Positions 62,438 through 64,000 of a stretch of 64,000 bases of DNA are shown piece by piece. The position numbers and the translations under genes were made by a program. Below the pieces are notes generated by a model that was not told where the DNA came from, made no database searches, and saw only the letters and a list, made by a program, of their open reading frames with translations. The first letter of the stretch is position 1; the number at the start of each line of letters is the position of its first letter. The DNA comes from JAHEFU01 sp041395205 (GTDB taxonomy: Bacteria > 4484-113 > JAFGCY01): positions 434,001-498,000 of the forward strand of contig JAWLAZ010000003.1 of assembly GCA_041395205.1 (NCBI GenBank), read 5' to 3'.

Positions 62438-63082
62438 ATGCGTTTGCAACGATGGCACCAACCTTGTCCGAATGAACGATCCGCCGCCCGATCAGCAAGG
62501 CTGAACTCTAGTCGGCCAATCTCGCCTCTGAGAAGCGGTGTAGCGGAACCTGATCTGGAGCACTTTGCGGATCCATACTACGCACAACAGATCAGGAAAT
62601 CGCTGACATTCGAAGCCGATAGACCTCTGTTCTATCTCAATCCACGTCTTGCATTTATCAGGCTCCTACCAATGGCAGGCAAAGCGTTTCCGAAGGCTGA
62701 TGGACACGGTTGGACAGGAGGCTGTTGCCAGAAGAGTGATCGGTTACAGTTCCATGCATATCGCTCGATCACTTATCGCCGCCAGAAGAATATCCTTCCC
62801 AGCCAGCAATACACTTTTCACATGGCCGCAGCAGGCTATCCCAATGGGAAGTTGATCATTGTCACAAGGCTCCGCAAGGAGTGGGAGGCCGCAGTCCCGG
62901 AACTTGTTGATTATTCATGCATTGAACTGGCAAATGCCAGGAGTCCATACCTTACACCTACTAACCTCAGGGTCTGGGGTGCAGATGGCAAGGCAGGTTT
63001 CATCACCAGTCGCGGACAGGCGGAGCTGAATCTTCGCCAGAATGAAATCTGGCAGCAGATTGTCTCCGCTGTTTCCCTGTGA
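62438..63082 (+). CDS. Hypothetical 214-aa frame of atypical composition
   Basis: An open frame of 214 codons is bounded by the palindromic repeats on both sides. Base composition is visibly less GC-rich than in the neighbouring genes. There is no ribosome site or -10 box near the first ATG, and the first 35 residues look non-coding; a later start is likely. The part from about residue 39 (FADPYYAQQIRKSLTFEAD...RLAFIRLLP) is protein-like, with WGADGKAGFITSRGQAEL near the end. I recognise no family. It may be an acquired gene or remnant. Confidence 0.35.
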   Translation: MRLQRWHQPCPNERSAARSARLNSSRPISPLRSGVAEPDLEHFADPYYAQQIRKSLTFEADRPLFYLNPRLAFIRLLPMAGKAFPKADGHGWTGGCCQKSDRLQFHAYRSITYRRQKNILPSQQYTFHMAAAGYPNGKLIIVTRLRKEWEAAVPELVDYSCIELANARSPYLTPTNLRVWGADGKAGFITSRGQAELNLRQNEIWQQIVSAVSL

Positions 63083-63091
63083 TTTCTGTGG

Positions 63092-63107
63092 TCAGACTGA
63101 AGTCTGA
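63092..63107. repeat. Palindrome core TCAGACTGAAGTCTGA, copy 2
   Basis: The 16-bp palindrome core of the dispersed repeat, between the hypothetical gene and the dnaE stop. Only the core and a few flanking bases match. Confidence 0.8.
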
Positions 63108-63113
63108 GCTCCC

Positions 63114-64000
63114 CTACCGTGACTCCTGAGGTGCATAGCTCGCCGGTTTGCTGCCCTTGCGGCGGCCGCCATCCGCATCGTCGGCAATGAGGCGGTCGAA
63201 CTCGTCGAGGCGCAGGAGCTTCAGTTCCTGGATTGACAATGTGCAGGTGCCGAACTGCTCCTCCACCTTGCCGGTGATCAGGAAAGGCCCCGTGTAGCGC
63301 GTGAGCGGGGCGTAGCGGGCATATTTGTCAGCGCGCAGGGTACATTCGAAGGTGCCGGTCAGGTCCTCCATGCTCATGAACTTCATCGAGTTGCCGGGTC
63401 CGATGAAGCCGCCCATCGTGTGTGAGTCCGTCCCGCGGTTGCGGGACGGTGCGGGACCAGGGACCTGGGACCCGGGAGCGGAAGAGGTTTCGGGCTTCGG
63501 GTTTCGGGTTTCGTGGTTGCCAGCCGGCGGCCTGTCTGACATCCCCACCCGCAGATCTCCTGCGTCGATCCCCTCCCGGGATGTCCGCCGACTGGCAGAA
63601 GAGTCTGTGTCGCTCTGTGCTCTCTGTGTCTCTGTGGTTGATCTTCCCTGGTCCCTGTTGTCAGACTGAAGTCTTACCTCCTGTTGTCCGGATTGCTCCG
63701 GACCTCCATCCCAGGCGCGCGACCCGGCGGAACCTGCTTCCGCCGCAGCGCCAGACCGCCGAGCACTCGTGTGAGGCGGCAGCTGAAACTGGTCGTCAGT
63801 CATGCCGCCGCGCCTGACGAGGCCGAGGTCGGCGGCCGTGTCATTCAGCTCGTAGTCCTCACTGCCTCCGATGCCGCTCACGCTCAGCTCATCCTCGTCC
63901 GCCGTGTACTGCTCCGGCTCGTCATGGTTGGCAGCCTGCAGCTCGATCATGTCCTGCACCTGGCGGCGGCGCGAGAGGTCGACGCGCTTGGTGGCGATGC
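63114..64000 (-). CDS. dnaE: DNA polymerase III alpha subunit, C-terminal part (5' end outside window)
   Basis: The frame is open through the right edge (ATKRVDLSRRQVQDMIELQAAN). The clear domain is the OB-fold near the end: MKFMSMEDLTGTFECTLRADKYARY, GPFLITGKVEEQFGTCTLSIQELKLL, which in DnaE binds single-stranded DNA. Before it, roughly residues 65-190 of the visible part are repeat-derived low-complexity sequence (EQSGQQEVRLQSDNRDQGR, TETQRAQSD, HETRNPKPETSSAPGSQ). The LGFxxSxHPL segment expected ahead of the OB-fold is not found. Either the replicative polymerase tolerates this insert or it is a damaged/second copy. Confidence 0.7.
   Translation of the reverse strand, partial: IATKRVDLSRRRQVQDMIELQAANHDEPEQYTADEDELSVSGIGGSEDYELNDTAADLGLVRRGGMTDDQFQLPPHTSARRSGAAAEAGSAGSRAWDGGPEQSGQQEVRLQSDNRDQGRSTTETQRAQSDTDSSASRRTSREGIDAGDLRVGMSDRPPAGNHETRNPKPETSSAPGSQVPGPAPSRNRGTDSHTMGGFIGPGNSMKFMSMEDLTGTFECTLRADKYARYAPLTRYTGPFLITGKVEEQFGTCTLSIQELKLLRLDEFDRLIADDADGGRRKGSKPASYAPQESR
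63428..63449. repeat. 9-bp hairpin inside the dnaE frame
   Basis: CCGTCCCGC-GGTT-GCGGGACGG is a perfect 9-bp stem with a tetraloop. On the side away from dnaE's OB-fold it is followed by repeated CGGGTTTCGGGTTTCG-type sequence (63480-63512), also within the reading frame. Confidence 0.85.
63613..63744 (-). repeat. Dispersed palindromic repeat, copy 3, inside the dnaE frame (inverted)
   Basis: Read on the minus strand: hairpin GGCGGAA-GCAGG-TTCCGCC (63744-63726), GATGGAGGTC, hairpin GTCCGGA-GCAA-TCCGGAC (63703-63686), ACAACAGGAGGT, near-palindrome at 63676-63661, ACAACAGGGACCAGGGAAG and CACAGAGACACAGAGAGCAC. It matches copy 1 in order and sequence but is translated as part of dnaE without a stop codon. 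Confidence 0.85.

Noticed and set aside
62268..62498. 76-codon minus-strand frame in the repeat region
   Set aside because: No start signal, no recognisable motif, overlaps a plus-strand frame equally lacking support.

Overview
The window is a continuous stretch of a GC-rich (about 60-65 % by eye) bacterial chromosome from a diderm, aerobically respiring organism that I cannot place in a phylum. The cell-envelope evidence is an outer-membrane type SLBB polysaccharide exporter, several lipoproteins with lipobox cysteines, and a MurE with the DNPR motif of meso-diaminopimelate ligases. A complete 14-subunit NADH-quinone oxidoreductase operon and a cobalamin-dependent ribonucleotide reductase fit a respiratory lifestyle. 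Promoters look sigma70-like. Most first genes of transcription units have a TANNNT -10 box only 6-8 nt before the start codon, so leaderless mRNAs appear to be the rule here. I used that rule to choose several starts.

Layout. 1-3.2 kb: tail of a surface-polysaccharide cluster (formyltransferase, Gfo/Idh/MocA dehydrogenase, SLBB export protein), then a short minus-strand unit with its own terminator. 3.5-5.6 kb: type-4 uracil-DNA glycosylase and two tandem HAD hydrolases. 5.6-9.7 kb: livHMGF branched-chain amino-acid type ABC transporter without a binding protein; LivH carries an unusual inserted domain. 10-13.1 kb: glutamate racemase, RNase PH, phosphohexomutase. 13.1-19.1 kb, minus strand: a frameshifted lipoprotein, a queuosine-precursor transporter, three paralogous secreted/anchored proteins of unknown function and two near-identical 25-codon membrane mini-ORFs. 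19.1-20.8 kb: tsaD and a DUF2344 protein. 20.8-36.5 kb, minus strand: nuoABCD-orf105-EFGHIJKLMN, with nuoI apparently frameshifted. 36.7-47.9 kb, minus strand: division and cell-wall cluster mraZ-rsmH-ftsL-like-ftsI-murE-murF-mraY-murD-ftsW. 48.2-50.3 kb: convergent flavoprotein and methyltransferase. 50.4-54.3 kb: nrdJ behind a long regulated leader. 54.6-60.7 kb: PKD/PQQ-propeller lipoprotein, zinc-ribbon protein, YbjQ-like protein, membrane protein, VOC protein, DNA polymerase IV. 60.7-64 kb: an array of perfect hairpins, a frameshifted GH114-type lipoprotein, dispersed palindromic repeats and the C-terminal end of dnaE, which carries the same repeats inside its reading frame.

How the genes work together. 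The racemase and the dcw cluster supply D-Glu and lipid-linked peptidoglycan precursors and the septal synthase. The nuo operon feeds electrons from NADH to quinone. nrdJ, dinB, udg and dnaE are DNA precursor, repair and replication functions; nrdJ and dinB share a promoter motif. The least explained parts are the 60.7-64 kb palindrome region, the 15.7-19.1 kb paralog/mini-ORF block and the extra gene inside the nuo operon. Three single-base frameshifts (near 13.2, 27.35 and 61.16 kb) look like residual indel errors, though real lesions cannot be excluded.
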